Source of the DNA: Eremophila alpestris peregrina
Taxonomy: Eukaryota > Chordata > Aves > Passeriformes > Alaudidae
Assembly: GCA_009792885.1 (NCBI GenBank)
Contig: WMCF01000003.1
Span: 16,702,297 to 16,766,296 of the forward strand
Direction of reading: 5' to 3'
DNA: 64,000 nucleotides
The notes under the pieces are model-generated. The model saw only the letters and a program-made list of their open reading frames with translations, did no database searches and was not told where the DNA came from. Numbering within the stretch: the stretch's first letter is position 1; each line of letters begins with the position of its first letter. Below are positions 36,482 to 49,590 of this stretch, piece by piece. Position numbers and translations under genes: made by a program.

Positions 36482-39400
36482 GTAAGTGCAATTTTGGCCA
36501 TTGTCCCAGGGCTGTGGCATCTCTGGAGGAGCTGCAGCACAGCAAGGAGGGCTGTGGTACCATTTCTCCTGGCTCTAAGTCCCTTTTTCTTGTTGCCCCA
36601 TCTTAGCTGCTTTCAGGCTTCTCTCTATGTCTGGTAGAGAAAACTCTCTCTGGGGCTGCAAAGCCAAGGGTTGGGAACCAGAAAGAAAATCACATTCTGA
36701 AAGATTTTTTTTTTTTTAATATTAACTAGCAGAAAACACAGCCACTGCCCCTGGGAGGGTGAAGAATACAGCTGCCACGTCTTTTCTACAGATGTGGAAA
36801 AATACCACATCTTCTCCAAGGATGCAGCCTTCAGTTCTGGCTACCCATCAAAATATATCCACGAAACACAGAATGCCTTGAAAACAGGTAATAAAAACAA
36901 TCTGGAGAATGGCAAGATTTCCCTGTGATAATAGATGGAGAAGGTGAAGTCTGTCTGTTGTACTGAGAAGATGAGTTACAGTGCATATGGCCTGCAGGAT
37001 GCCAAGTAATAGAGAGGAATTTCCTGTGAGTCCTGTTCAAGGTTCCTGAGTGCAGTAACAGGGGAATACTGAAAGAACAGGAAGGACAATCAATGAAAAA
37101 ATAAGAGAGAAGGGGATACTTTTATCTATATCATAAGTAATCTATCTTCAGGAGGTGTGTAGAGTTCAAGCCTAGCAATCACTAACAAAGCTCCAATTGC
37201 TTTCCTTGGGGTACTTAAGTAACTGAATGACCACAACTGGAGTTGTGACCAGTGAGGTTATATCAGGGTCCATCCTCTTTGAAAACCCTGGAAATTATTA
37301 AACAGTGTGTTACGTGATTTGAAGACTGCTTAAAAATTTTCCCTTCTCTTGCTATTTACAGGAAGCCATGAGTATGAGAGGCTTTAGATACCAATTCCAC
37401 GTAGTTGTGACAACACATAGGAGGTTTGGGGTCTTTCTAATTATTGATTTCTTACTTTTAGGGTGTGCTGTAGTGAGCAACTCTCTGCTGACATGAGAGG
37501 GGCATCAAGTTGGCAGATGCAGCCTCTGGTTCTATTCACCTTTCTACAGAGGCTGAGACTGATGCTCTACAGGGGACAATCTTCATCTCTAGCACTTTAC
37601 CATCTTGTGATGACTATAGCATATATTGCATTGCTTCTATCATTACAAGGAGTATATGCTGTAAGGGTTTGGTTTATGCTCTGGAAGAAAAACAGCTTTA
37701 GATTTAAATCTCTGTGTTGTTGTCTTACCCATACTGTACTGTTTGTAGCCAGGGCATAAAAACGTAACACAGTGAGTTGCCACACTTGTCCAAAGAACTG
37801 GGTAAGGTATCCATCTCCCCTGCTTGAGACAGAAAAGGCAGCAATGCCAAGGAAACTCGGGCTTCTCTGCCTAGGAGACTTGGAGAGCTTGTGCAATGAA
37901 AGAGTGTAAGCAGTGGGGAAGGAGAATGGTGTGCCATTGTTATAAAAGGTGTGATAATAATAGTCCCAACACCCAGCCAGTCACAAATTCAAAATTAGAG
38001 GAATTTACAAATACTCTAGGTCTGGTCAAGTTCAAGAAGAGCTTGCACAGTCCAGACATGACCCAAGAGTGCTTTGTTCCTGGAAATCTCTTGCTGTGAG
38101 ATGGAACTGGTTGCCTTGGTGCTTACCCACATGCTTGTGGGGGTGCTCTAGGGACCTAAGTGATGCCCTTGGGTGTGTAGTGGTGAATATCCTGGTGGTG
38201 ACGTGGGGCTTCTCCATGACAGGATCTCTGCTCCTGCTGTGCCCCTGCAAGAGGGCCTTGCTTCCCTAGAGACATTTCCCAGGGGTGATGAGCAGGTGTG
38301 GGGGGTGATTTCCAGTGGACAACTCCCACTGCCGACAGAGCACAGCGTTCTGCGTGTCTAACAAGAGGAACATGGGGCAAAAATCATCTCTGTAGCCACC
38401 ATGGTCTTCAGTGGCTGCTGCACAAGGGAGTCTAATGAAAGGAGTCTGCTGGACAAGGATTTCCCTTTCGTTGGTGATTCCTACAATCCTTCCATTTTTT
38501 GTCTGTGTTTTTCGGTTAGGTGAATGCCATACATATCTCAGAGCTGCTGCATGGTATATTTGTAGCTATGGAAGCAAAAACCTGGAGTACTGCTTAAGTA
38601 ACCAGCCATTTTCTGTTCATTTCATCCTTCCTGACCACCTGACCCCTTTGACTTGGAGATCAGGAGACAACATGCTCTATGTTTATCATGTCCACTTGGC
38701 CCATAGCCTCTCTGATGTTTCTAAGTTGCCTTATCACAGTATCTTTAGACCTTGCATTTCAGAATAGGATTGGATAATAAAATTAAGGTTTTAGCAAAAT
38801 TCATATCCTTTCATTGCTACCATATTTATGAGCTCCTGCTAGGCAGAAAAATAACTTTGAGAAATTGCCTGGATGGCAAACATGTGCTCTGGCATCTCTC
38901 ATTAAAGAATCTTCAATTGCTAACTCCTGGAGTGGTTTCTTGGTGGCACTGGTTCTGAGATGGGCAGTGGGGTCTGGTGTGGCTCAGCTTTAACTACTCG
39001 GTGTTTCTTGGATCCGGTCTGTTTCTAGGGTCGTCTGAATTCCCCAATCCCAGATTACAATGTCACTGCTCATCCACTTCTTCTAACTGCTAGTGACATC
39101 CTGACAACTCCATTTCTTGAGGCACCAGCAGAGCTCTAAGAGCAGGACATGGAGTAGGACAAGAGCCCATAGCCATACCTGCCACTGCTGCAAGACAGTT
39201 CTGAGCATGGATCCCCAGGTCATGTGGACCCAATCCAGGGTTGTCTGCTCCATGTGCTGGACAGGAAATTAATCTGTTGTACACAGCATTAAAGGGTGAT
39301 AAGTTTTCCCAATTGCCCCAAGGCAAGGAGCATGGACATTTGGGAGAGCCTTATTTACAGCATCAGAGAAACTAGAGCCCACCAGAGCATTGATTCTGTT

Positions 39401-39802
39401 GCAAAATGCAGTTCTGCTGCAGCACTCTGCCCACAATTCCCAACGAAGTGATGTACCAACCCTCACAAACACAGCATTTGCTCTAGCACAACATTTATTG
39501 GCAATTTTGTCCTGAGGGAAGCTCCTAGAAGGAGCAGCAGCAACTCCCTGAGGGAGCACACTCTCTCAAATATGGAGAGTATTCAGTGTCCAGGCAGTAA
39601 CATGAATCTTGAGTGCCAGGCTCCTTGTCATGGCCTTCTCAGGACTGTTCTGTAAAAATGAGCGCTGCAGACAGAACACAGTAATTTGGTGTAGGGGAAT
39701 AGGAACTATCAATTTTGTGTTTATGAACTGTATTTCTGTATTATTTATTTACTGCATTTATTTACTCTGTATTTATGAGCTGTAGTTCATATAGGAACTG
39801 TG
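36482..39802. other. Non-coding stretch, nothing recognised
   Basis: Open frames of up to about 118 codons were examined (for example 38411-38767 plus) and none resembles a known protein. A poly-T run lies near 36706. The section 39730-39780 has imperfect TTTATTTA-type repetition leading into the palindrome at 39803. Confidence 0.5.
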
Positions 39803-39820
39803 TATTCTGAATTCAGAATA
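39803..39820. repeat. Perfect 18-bp palindrome
   Basis: TATTCTGAATTCAGAATA is fully self-complementary with an EcoRI-type core. A partial echo (AAATTCTG) follows directly. Perfect palindromes of this length without a spacer are rare by chance. It could be a dimeric factor site or simply coincidental in AT-rich DNA. Confidence 0.85.
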
Positions 39821-40394
39821 TAAATTCTGCAAACCTAGACCCAAATCTGCGCTTAGGAATGCTGTTACAATTTCTGGACTGTAAAGAAAATCAATGTGTA
39901 AGCTTTTCTAGTGCCAGAATTGAGACATGCACTATTTTCTTGCCCCATCAGCAGCAGACTTAGCAGTTTTCCTGCAAACATGATGCACATCTTCTCATTT
40001 CTTTTCAGAGAAATGCATCATTCCATGCTAACTTTATGAGAGAAATAACTTACAGGACATAGGTCCCACAGTGTGTGGCAAGTATGAGAATATGATGGTT
40101 GAAAAACTGAGCACTTCACACAGCAAACAACAAATGTTCATAGGATCTCCTTTATCTGAACTTTCCCACATTTATTAAGGTGTCTGATGAACAGAAAGCA
40201 AAGGGTGGTGCTGTGCCACCCTCCTGTGGTCTGTCTGAAGTCCTGACATGATGTATAGGAGTGTAGGAATGAGAGTCCATGTTTTTATCCAGATATAAAG
40301 GGTCAGAACCAACCCCTGGTGATGGGGAGTGGGGTTGGGAGGGCACATGAACGGGGCAACATCTGAGAGCACGTGTATCATGGCAATTAAGAAG

Positions 40395-40435
40395 GAATGA
40401 ATGAATGAATGAATGAATGAATGAATGAATGAATG
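40395..40435. repeat. (GAAT)n tetranucleotide microsatellite
   Basis: About ten uninterrupted GAAT units. On the minus strand it produces an open frame with a periodic Phe-Ile-His-Ser peptide, which is a by-product of the repeat and not a gene. Confidence 0.97.
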
Positions 40436-43400
40436 GTGTCATTCAGACTGAGCTTCAGTTAAGAGACTTAATTAAGAACAGAACTACCTGCTTTTGAAAA
40501 AAAAAAAGAAAAGACAGGAAAAAAATTAAGGCCAACAGCATTGCATTTGCTTCCCAAAGAAAGATAGAATGAGAAATAGGAATCCTGATGGAACACAAAA
40601 TTAGTTGTGGTCTTTATTTCTGGGCAGTTTTATTTGCAATAGACAGCAGCCTACATGCAATGTCCCAGAATTGTGAAAGCACAGGTTTAAGTAGGGATGC
40701 TTATTTCTTACAAGAGACATTGCAATTTTCTTCTTAAGAATGAAATTGTGCAAAACAGAAGATGCTGATAGCCTACATACACCAATATTTCCAGAATATG
40801 TATTACCTGTTAAAAGTAAGGCAGAAGCACTGAAGGAAGAAGAGACTGAGTGAAGCCTGTGATACTCCAGGAGGTTTTCCTAAAGGAGTGGTATTTACAT
40901 GAATTACAACAACCAGATGGCATAACACTTCTCAAAAGAGTATTTTACTCTCCATTCTTTTTCACTGGCTCTGGATATTTTTCAGCAGTTGCTACAGAAC
41001 TGTTCCCTGTGTCAATTAGTTTGCTAGAGAATGAGTGTTTTAAGACTACAGAATGTTCCCATGGCCTCTATATCCCCACTATGGTATTTTTCCCTGCCTA
41101 AAGCTGTTTAAAACCGTAATCTGGTTTTGACCAAAAATGCTTTCAGTGTGGAGATGAGTCTGGATGCTGTATTAAAACCAGATAATTTCCAACTATTTGA
41201 AACTCACTGATAAAGCAGGCTGTTAAAATGTTGCCAAAATTTTCTTCCTAAACTGCAATAGCTACAACTTCAAGACTTGCCCAGGAATATTTTTAAATGT
41301 TGGTCTTTTACAGGCTTTAGATACTACAGTGGTGAAAAAACAGCTTTAAGACAATCAAGTGAACCCTAGGTAGATACCTCTCTACAGTGAATTATATTTT
41401 AACCATGAACCGATGGCCTAAGGCAGCAAGTGAATGAGTCAGGAAGATGGAAACTGAAATTTTATTAGTTTCTCTGAGTTGTGTTTTCATTTCTCATATT
41501 TTCTTTGTGGTTATCAGTTTTATGTTTTTGGAAGCTCCTTCTATAGTCCAGTGATTGTAACTAACAATGCAGTGTACAGACACTGAAAACTGTCATCTGT
41601 AGGGTCAGTCACAGAGAAAAATAGTTTGATATTACTGGCAGACTAAGCCTGCAACCAATGCTGTGTGCAAAAAGTATCTCTGAAGCTGGTCCTAATTTTT
41701 CCTAGTATAGTACTTCATGTTGCAGTATACATTACACATTAAACTGCTGGCCTCATGACCTTATTTTAGTGGTGAGTGCAAAGCTAGAAATCTGGGATTT
41801 CTTGAAATCTCCTATATGACATCTATAAGCATATTGCAATATTGGGATATATTTTCATTTTCCTTCATAAGTTTTACAATTTTGTTTTAGAAATATGTAA
41901 CAGGATAGGTCATTAAATGTCAAAAAAGAAGGTTTAATCCCCTAAGAACTAGGTGTGCATGGTTCAGCCCAGTCTTTCTGTGCTTGGTATCTTCTCAGGT
42001 TTTGGAAACCATCCTGAAGGGTGATGGTTGGTGCGAAACTTTGATGAGAGTTCAGAGTGCTTTGCAGGCACAAGTCTCTGAGTTTCTTGTTCCAACATCG
42101 GAGTTTCTTCTCTCCCAGCTCCCACCCTTTAACAGCTGGTCTGAGCTGGTTGTCCAGGCTCTCATCAGAAGAAGGAAGAGGTGGTGTCAGCTGCAGAGGA
42201 CAACATATCCTGTCATCAAATCTGGATCTAAAATAGATGAGTGACTTGTCCCCAGGTGACTATAGAGGAAGTCTGGGAAATTGTCTTAGAGGAGGACCTA
42301 ACTTTATGCCCATCAGAAGTCATGAGGTAAATCAATCACTTTGTGTAGGAGAGAAGTCCTACTAGCTGGGTCCGTGAACCATCCCCATCACATAACACAG
42401 TCTTTCAAGGCTGAGCTGGAGAATGAGCGGGGTATTTTTACTTCTGTTTGAAATTAATTTCTGATAATGTAAATTCCTGTGAAATTGACTGGAAGATTAA
42501 CATACACACTGGTCTAGCAAAGACCAAACAAGCACCTTTGCTTTCAAAAGATGCATTTCCAGGGAGGACAGTGTAGAACCAAGGCTGGGTTTCATCATGG
42601 AGCACAGGTTTTTAAACTGTAGATTAAAAATGAGAACTGCTGAAAATAATTTTTAAAATATGACTTAAAACATGAGGGCATGGGTTTATGCATGGAGATT
42701 AGAGGGGGTAAGAAGGAGATAAATATGTAGATTGAAGGCAGAGGTAGACATTTGAGTTGCATCTAAACGAGCTAAAAATGTTTCAAATGCAGTCTTGGGC
42801 CCCTATTCCAGCTTTACTCTTCTCCATGTGTTACTTTGTTTTCCATTGAATCTGCCAGCCAAATGGACCATCCTGTAGCTGCATGGCCACTAGGTCATCT
42901 GATGAATGTGCAGGGGATGTGTGTGGCCAGGCCTTGGGTGAAGAGAGCATTTTGGTAGCAGATGCTTGTGCAGGTGCACACTGAATTTGTGCTCCTCACC
43001 TTTGCAGACTGGTGAGTTGGACTGATTGTTGGAGGCTACATCCATGGTGGCAGTACTGGGTGAACACACAGCTCCTTGTAGATGGGGACAGGATGGTAAA
43101 ATCTTGTATTCATTAAGAGCTTTCAGGGTTACAAAGCAAAAAAAAATAAGCATGAAATCTAATAAAAACCAGAAGCTTGGCTGCCATTTCAAGGTGACAA
43201 GTGACCTCCCAGCTAGGCCATGTCTCCAAATGTAGTTGTTAGACTTCTGATTTTGGTACTGTACTTGAACTATGCAGTTTGCAAAGTCAATGTATCAGAC
43301 AAGCAGAAGCAACAAAGACTTAGCCTGCTCAAGACATAGAGAAAATAGAAATGCTTCTGGGTTTTCCTGATCATCCCAAAAACTGAATAGTTGGGTTTCC

Positions 43401-44129
43401 AGGAGGAGAGGTATTTTCTTTTGTATTCTGAAAGTGTGAAGAGGACCAGCTGATTATAACAGGGTGAATAGAGCTGGTTTTTAAGCTTGTGCTGGTAAAT
43501 TGTAGCTCACAACCAGATGAACTGATCGGTGAGCCTTTTCTAAATATGTCCTACCTGTCATGAAGGGTATTCTTTATTTGGACATATGATTTAAAGGAGC
43601 AAAACTTAAAAGCATAAGATCTCTATGTCACTGCAAATACAAATATTTTATTCAAAGTGAAATGGCTCAATAGAGTACTAAGCACTTTCTTTCTCCATCT
43701 TTCAATACTTACACTTTCCCATATGATAATTGGCACCAGCTGCTGAGCTAAATCTAAAAACAGCTTTTGGGAGGGAGGGCAATGAGAGACAGAGACAGGC
43801 AGTATCTAACAGAGATATATACTGAGTTATTAGTACACTGACACTGAGTTATTTGTATTCTCTGAATACTAAGAAAAGTGCACCTCAGGATATTTCCCAC
43901 GATAATGTATTTGAATGAAACATGAAATATCTTTACCTTTTCTCAATCTCCTTCAAAGCTGAAGTTCTGTTAATATTTTAATAAAAAAACTTCCTGGGAG
44001 AAATATTTTTAAAAAATAAGAAAAAACACTGAGTTTTAAACAACTATTTTGCAGAAGGTAAATTGTGAACTTGTAAATATTTGTACTGAAAATATGTGCT
44101 GAGTTGCATTAGCAGACCCTGCTCAAACA
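40436..44129. other. Non-coding stretch, nothing recognised
   Basis: No exon or repeat is identified with confidence. A plus-strand frame of 86 codons (41984-42244) lies in locally GC-richer sequence but has no similarity I recognise. Confidence 0.5.
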
Positions 44130-44850
44130 GCAGTTACAGATCATTGTCAAAATATAAGGAGGAGTTCCATGAAGCTCCACAGAGGATTGCTGTAAGTCTT
44201 GTAGTACTCATTAATGAGATAAATGATGACACAAGAAGAATCATACTTAAATTTGCAGATAATTTCAAGCAGCAAGAGATGGCAAGTATTGTAGAGGAAA
44301 ATATTAAAATACAGTGGTCTTGATAAATTGCAGGTATGATCTGAAAAGTAGGGTAGGATTCAGGATGAATAAGAGCAACATTTAGACAGGAACAAGAAAC
44401 TGCAGAAACACAGGACAGCAAGGAACTCTTCTGAAAGCAATTATGTGGGAAAATATTTATCAGGCTTCATAGAACACAAATTGAGCAGGATGAAATAATG
44501 CTGGGCTAGTGCAAAACAGGAGGATGCTGCCCTGGGCTGTCTTTGCAGGTGCAGAGTGCTCTGCTCAGCACTGGTGAGGCATCAGCAAAAGTGGTGTGTA
44601 CACTTGTGGACACAACAAAAATGTGAAACAGCTGGAGGTGGTCCAGAGGAGGGCAATCAGAATGGTGAGGCATTGAAAAAAACAAGCTGTAAGGAAAGGA
44701 AAGTTACAGTGTCTAATCTGACACAGAAAAATGGGTGAAAGAATTAAAAATTTGAAATTCTGCTCCAAAGAGAACAGCAGTAATCTGCTTTCTACATCTA
44801 TAATGGAGGGCAAGAAATAAAGAGCTCCTGTTTTAACTTGAGATTCATCT
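44130..44850 (+). mobile_element. Old, decayed CR1-like LINE reverse-transcriptase fragment
   Basis: The upstream part encodes a degraded RT palm segment: INEINDD followed by ILKFADN aligns by eye with the CR1 words FINDLDDG and LSKFADD. The second catalytic aspartate is replaced by Asn. Further downstream, CR1-like words recur in changing frames: a decayed SALVR, then 'gtggacacaacaaaaatg' and 'ctggaggtggtccagaggagggcaatcagaatg', corresponding to the LERVQRRA segment. Stops, frameshifts and indels occur throughout. It predates the 9.56 kb copy by a wide margin. The inner region 44330-44510 is barely alignable and both ends are approximate. Confidence 0.65.
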
Positions 44851-47525
44851 TCAATATTAGCATGAAACCTTATACAGATAATATTTCATTAAATAGTAGA
44901 ATAAATATGGTATCTTCAGCACTGAACATCTGCAAGAACTTGTAAATTTAGGTATAGTTGAGCCTACCCTGAGCAATGAGACCGACTCAGTGATTTTTAG
45001 TCCCCTCTTAGGCTACAAATTTATAAGAAGCAAACCCCCACCTTCTACTGAATAATTTGCACATTTAGTTAAAATTAACTATACTATTCTGAATGTGCAT
45101 CACTACAAACAGCTTCTGAGGAATTTAGCCTTCAGTCTCTAAGAATGTAGGGAGGAACAAGCTGAAAATTTCAGAATTTATAACTTGTCAAAATTTGGGC
45201 AGATTTTCACAGAATCGCATATCCTTGTCACCAAGGCCCATTATTTTTAACAATAGTCTCAAAACATGGGCATATTCAGTTATAAAAAGATATTTAACAT
45301 AGGCAAAAGCCTTGTTTCATCAAATCTCCTTGAAGCTGGTTAAAACTGATTTTGATGAAATATTAAAAATAACAGAAAAAAGAAAATAATAAGAATTCCA
45401 ACTTTTCCTGATGCATATAGTGAAACATTGTGGCCCAAGCAGTTGAAGATGGAAGATTCTCAACCATGCCTGCCACAGGTACTTACTTGAAAGAAGATTT
45501 GAAGATTCACTGTTTCATTATCATTTATTAGGCACTTTGAGATCCTGACATCATGTGTGTTACATCTTTTAAAGCTTTGTGCAGTTGTTAATGGCAATGC
45601 GGATTTAAAACAGTTTCTTGGATAATTAAGGGAAAAATAATTAAACTCATGTTTTTTTTTTTAAATAAGCCCTACGCACGATTTTGAATTATGCATTGTG
45701 CAAGTGTTTTATTCTCACATTCTAGTTTAACAGAGCAGACCAGTTTGAAATCTGTTTTAATTGAATTGGGCTGTATCAGTCTCTTTACTGTTGTAGCTTA
45801 ACAGGCTAAGGATTGAAGTAAGGATTGCATTTCAAGCAGAGAGCTGCTGGTGGAGTTGTTCTGGCTGGAGAGGGGGAAGACGAGACCAGAACTGAGCCCT
45901 GGGGTCCCTCTTATATTTCACTCTGCTGAGATCTGCAAAACTGACATCTGGGTTCCTGGCTTTGTTGGGAAGGGAGTTTCACAAACCTAGGAAAGGATGA
46001 CAGCACTCCAGTGAGACAAACCCTCTCATGGTCTTCTTGTGCCTAGCAGAGAGAAAGATTCCTCTTGCCACAACTATGAGCATCTGAGGTTATGCTCCAG
46101 CTTTGAATCCCCAAGTGTCTTTTCCTACTGTTCCACTGTGAGTGTAGAAAAATCAGGTTTCCTAGGCTAATGTCTGCTTTTTGAGCCCTTCTGCTGCCCA
46201 CTCATTTTAGTGAATGCTGTACAGCTGACCTTGACTCAGTCAGATCTCTTCCCTGTGCAGTACTTTCTCAGCAGTAGACAAGCTGGGAGAATAACTGAAA
46301 ATTATTATCAATGTAATAAAGAAATGTTAATTGTCCCTTGAATTTGAAGGTGAGTTTAAGGATTTTTCTTATGCAAAATGTACAAATATTTGACTGCTAA
46401 GTTTTAACCGATGTTAATAGGAAAAAAAATAAAAAGAAACAAAACAAAGTAACTGAATATTCACCAAAAGCATGTCAAATGTTAAACTTTCCTGCCAAAA
46501 CCAGAACATGCAGTGTGATATTTAGCTACATAAATTAGCCAAAGAGGGAGAAGTGGTATCATCTGATTTAGATAAACCATCAACACCCTGCACATGTTTT
46601 GTAACTGTTAGAGAAAGGATTTGATATGTAAAAATGTCTGTGTATATAAAGTGAACATAGATAGATAGATAGATAGATAAACACAGAGATGTGTTTCAAT
46701 ACTTGAACTGTGTTGGTGGGTACTATAAATCATCCAAGTACAGAAAAGAAACATGGTTCATGGTGATGTTTGAGGTTTCTTCCATATGGTAAGCGCTTTT
46801 TCAAAACCACGAGATGATAGATTTTTCTGCTGTGAAAATGTGTAGTTTAATAAGGCTCAGATAAATACTGGTGAGAGAGGGATACAGCATACAAACAATA
46901 TGATCAGGGCTATGAAAGGCACATACTGCATCTTTCTGGATTTAAGGGCTTTTTTGAACATATGTCATGCCTTCCTCCACACTTCAGGTTCCTCATTCCC
47001 ACTGTGCAGCAGTTCCCATCACAGCTTATGTAATTAATCATCATAAAATGTATTTCAAACAGGAAAAAAAAAAAGTACAAGGGAAACTTCTGCAATGTCA
47101 CAGGAGAAAAAAGTCAAGAATGTTATGATGTAGTCAAAGTAAGTACTACTTCAGCAGCTTTTCCAGACCAGCAGGTAAAGACTAGCTGGAGAAAACCCGA
47201 ATTGTATGGGAATTCACACATTTCTGTCACTTAGTGCCTTGAGTTTTCATAATATTTGGCTACCTGACATGGCAGAAGTTGAGGCTCTACCATGTTCAGG
47301 AAAACTTTACAAGTTCAGATGGAGTGCAGGCAGAGGGCTGTTCTTGACTAAAGGACAGAAAACAATAAACACTGGGAGATATAAAAAACTGATCTCCTGA
47401 TGAACTAAAAGAAGATGCGGAGAGATCGTAGCAATTTATAGATGCTATAGAAGAATCTAAAATTCCCTCTACAGTCCTGTCTTTAACATGGGAAATTCTG
47501 AGACCATGCTAATTTCTTCACTTAG
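44851..47525. other. Non-coding stretch with a short microsatellite
   Basis: No gene is recognised. An AT-rich block with TAATTAA cores lies at about 45620-45790. A GAG/AAG|GTGAGT-like word near 46350 lacks a convincing exon upstream. Confidence 0.45.
46657..46679. repeat. (ATAG)n microsatellite
   Basis: About six tandem ATAG units, likely polymorphic in length. Confidence 0.95.
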
Positions 47526-47677
47526 CCAGTGCTCTGACTTGTTCAGATATGAGATTGCCAAGGCAGAAGAGAAAAGGATGCCTCTGCTATGTTTGAGCAA
47601 GAACCTGGATACTGAGGGAATGGAGTCCCCCCTTTTTGGATTAGTTGTATTGCTCTTTGTCCATTTTGGGCTTGCAG
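47526..47677 (+). other. Candidate exon, open in one frame, hydrophobic end
   Basis: A good acceptor ('ctaatttcttcacttag') ends at 47525, and a CAG|GTAAGA donor follows 47677, giving 152 bases. One frame is open throughout, including the segments CSDLFRYEIAKAEEKRM and, near the donor, a hydrophobic run FGLVVLLFVHFGLA that could be a membrane segment. I recognise no family. It is upstream of the 53-kb promoter, so if real it belongs to a different transcript. Of the unassigned splice-bounded segments this has the best combination of length, signals and openness, but chance remains likely. Confidence 0.22.
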
Positions 47678-49470
47678 GTAAGACAAAGTGAAGCAAAGCT
47701 TCTTGCATAAATCTCTTTTCAATATTTTCAGCAAACAGGGTGTTCCAGACTTTTCTAGGTGGATTTACAAAGACAGTGAATTTTACTTTCCCACAGTGTT
47801 ATTTTTTGATAAAAATGAGCAGAACATGCCCTTCTGTTGTCCATAGCTTTATTTAAAAAAACAGTTCTCAATACTTTTGGTTATGTGACTTTCCTAGATA
47901 TGGGATGCAAGTTCTTCCATGCCTGAAATTAATCACCATGGCTTTTTCCTCCTGATGGTAACAAATCACCAGAAAGTTATTGTAAGTCATGCAAAATCAC
48001 GCAAATTAGAGTTGGCACAAATTTCATGTTTGCAAAGGCAGCTGAAATCCCTTTCCACAAAGGGAGAAATTCAGTGAAGCTCAACAAGGCCATGTACACA
48101 CTGCCTTTGAATGGTTTCTATTAAGTTGTCTTTGTTCTTTTAGCTTGCATGATCCTTGTAGGTGTAGAAGTATACATTGGTCTTGACACTGTTTAAGTCA
48201 CGGCTCTGAAACTGCCAGTATACATTACTTGCATTTTTCAGTCTGACATGTTCAATTTCTGTGAAACACATTAACATGGATCAATGTAAACCTCTGTGGG
48301 CTGAGATCCCCACAGGAAAATTCTCCCTGTAGAGAAAGCACCCACACTCATATAAACCTGGCAGATGTGGCATCATCTCCACTCCACACTGTGTTTCATT
48401 CCTTAAAGGGTATGCAGGAGGGACTCAGCCACAGCAAGGCTCCTCACACTTGACTCTTGAAGGATAAAATTTACTGAGAATCTCTGAGATGGAGGTGGAA
48501 AGAAGAGACATCTTTCTGCAGATCTAGTGTGTTTTGCTGCTGCATGGCTGAGATATAATTTTTCTATTTACTCCCTTTTTCTGCTGAATCCATATGGAAC
48601 ACAGCACACACACATCAGAGATTTAGGTTTTTTTAAAGCACACTTCCATAAAGACAACCTAGGAACCACAGAGGGGTACCATGAAACAGTATCTGAAAGC
48701 ACCAAATGTAGAACACAGTGAAAAAGGGAGCACACTTCGCTTGACCTGCTGTTTATTGGTCACAATGACAGGATACACAGTAACTTTTTTCTTCTGGTAG
48801 ATGAAGTAAGGTAAGTAAAATTAATTCCACCCTACAACTTGCTCCTGCTAAAGGCTGGCATGAATCTGTACTGCCTGTAAATGTCCAAATTTGCTAGTCA
48901 AGCTAGCCACCAATTTAATACAGTTAAGCGAATGCTTACAAAACAAAGGATCCTTCTGTAAAAAGGCTGAGGAATTCAAGAGTGCCTCTGCAGTCTGATA
49001 CTCAAAAATGTACCACGAAATAAGCTAAGGGCTTTGAGCTGACATTTAAAAAAATCTGTAATAGATGCCATGAAAGATGTGCTAAAACCTCTTTAAAACC
49101 ACAAAGAAACTGTAACATAACGACTGCCTGAAACAAAATAGGAGAAGAATTAATCCACCCGGCAAGGCCTTATTTAGTTTGCTTTAACAAAATCTGTAAA
49201 GCCTATTGCTCTGCTCTTCTAATGATGTAGGCTAAGACACAGGAGATGAGAAAAGCCAAGACACTGAAAGCTGTTGTAAAACTAGGTCACTGTTAAATTA
49301 AACATTTTATGAAAAATAGAACCTGCCTTGAACAACTCTGAAAACCTTTTTGCTTTTTTCATGCCCTCTGCCAGAGAGACACACTTACTCCTCTTTATTG
49401 CCTTCATGAGAAAAAAGCACTGTTTTAGTGACGTCTCAGCACCCACCTCGAGCCAGCAGCACCATTTATT
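47678..49470. other. Non-coding stretch, nothing recognised
   Basis: No exon, repeat family or RNA gene is identified. A tiny interval near 48801-48810 between an acceptor-like and a donor-like word is too short to support. Confidence 0.5.
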
Positions 49471-49590
49471 CTTGTAATTAACAGCTATTGAATATTTATG
49501 AAGTAAGTGCTACGGGGTAACACTTACTCATTCAATCAACAATGCTGTTGGTTTGCAAACTGAAAGGAAAACACTGGCCCTACCTCAGAG
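49471..49590. promoter_or_regulatory. Possible conserved element containing a near-perfect hairpin
   Basis: The block carries a TAATTAA homeodomain core and an AATATTTATG word. Then comes an inverted repeat: AGTAAGTGCTAC (49502-49513), loop GGG, and GTAACACTTACT (49517-49528), with 11 of 12 pairs matching. It is bordered by low-CpG, non-repetitive sequence. It could be a dimeric factor site, a small RNA hairpin or coincidence. The stem is too short for a typical microRNA precursor unless the flanks pair weakly. Confidence 0.3.

Noticed and set aside
40152..40442. Minus-strand frame with Phe-Ile-His-Ser repeats
   Set aside because: The periodic peptide is simply the GAAT microsatellite read through; no protein family is implied.
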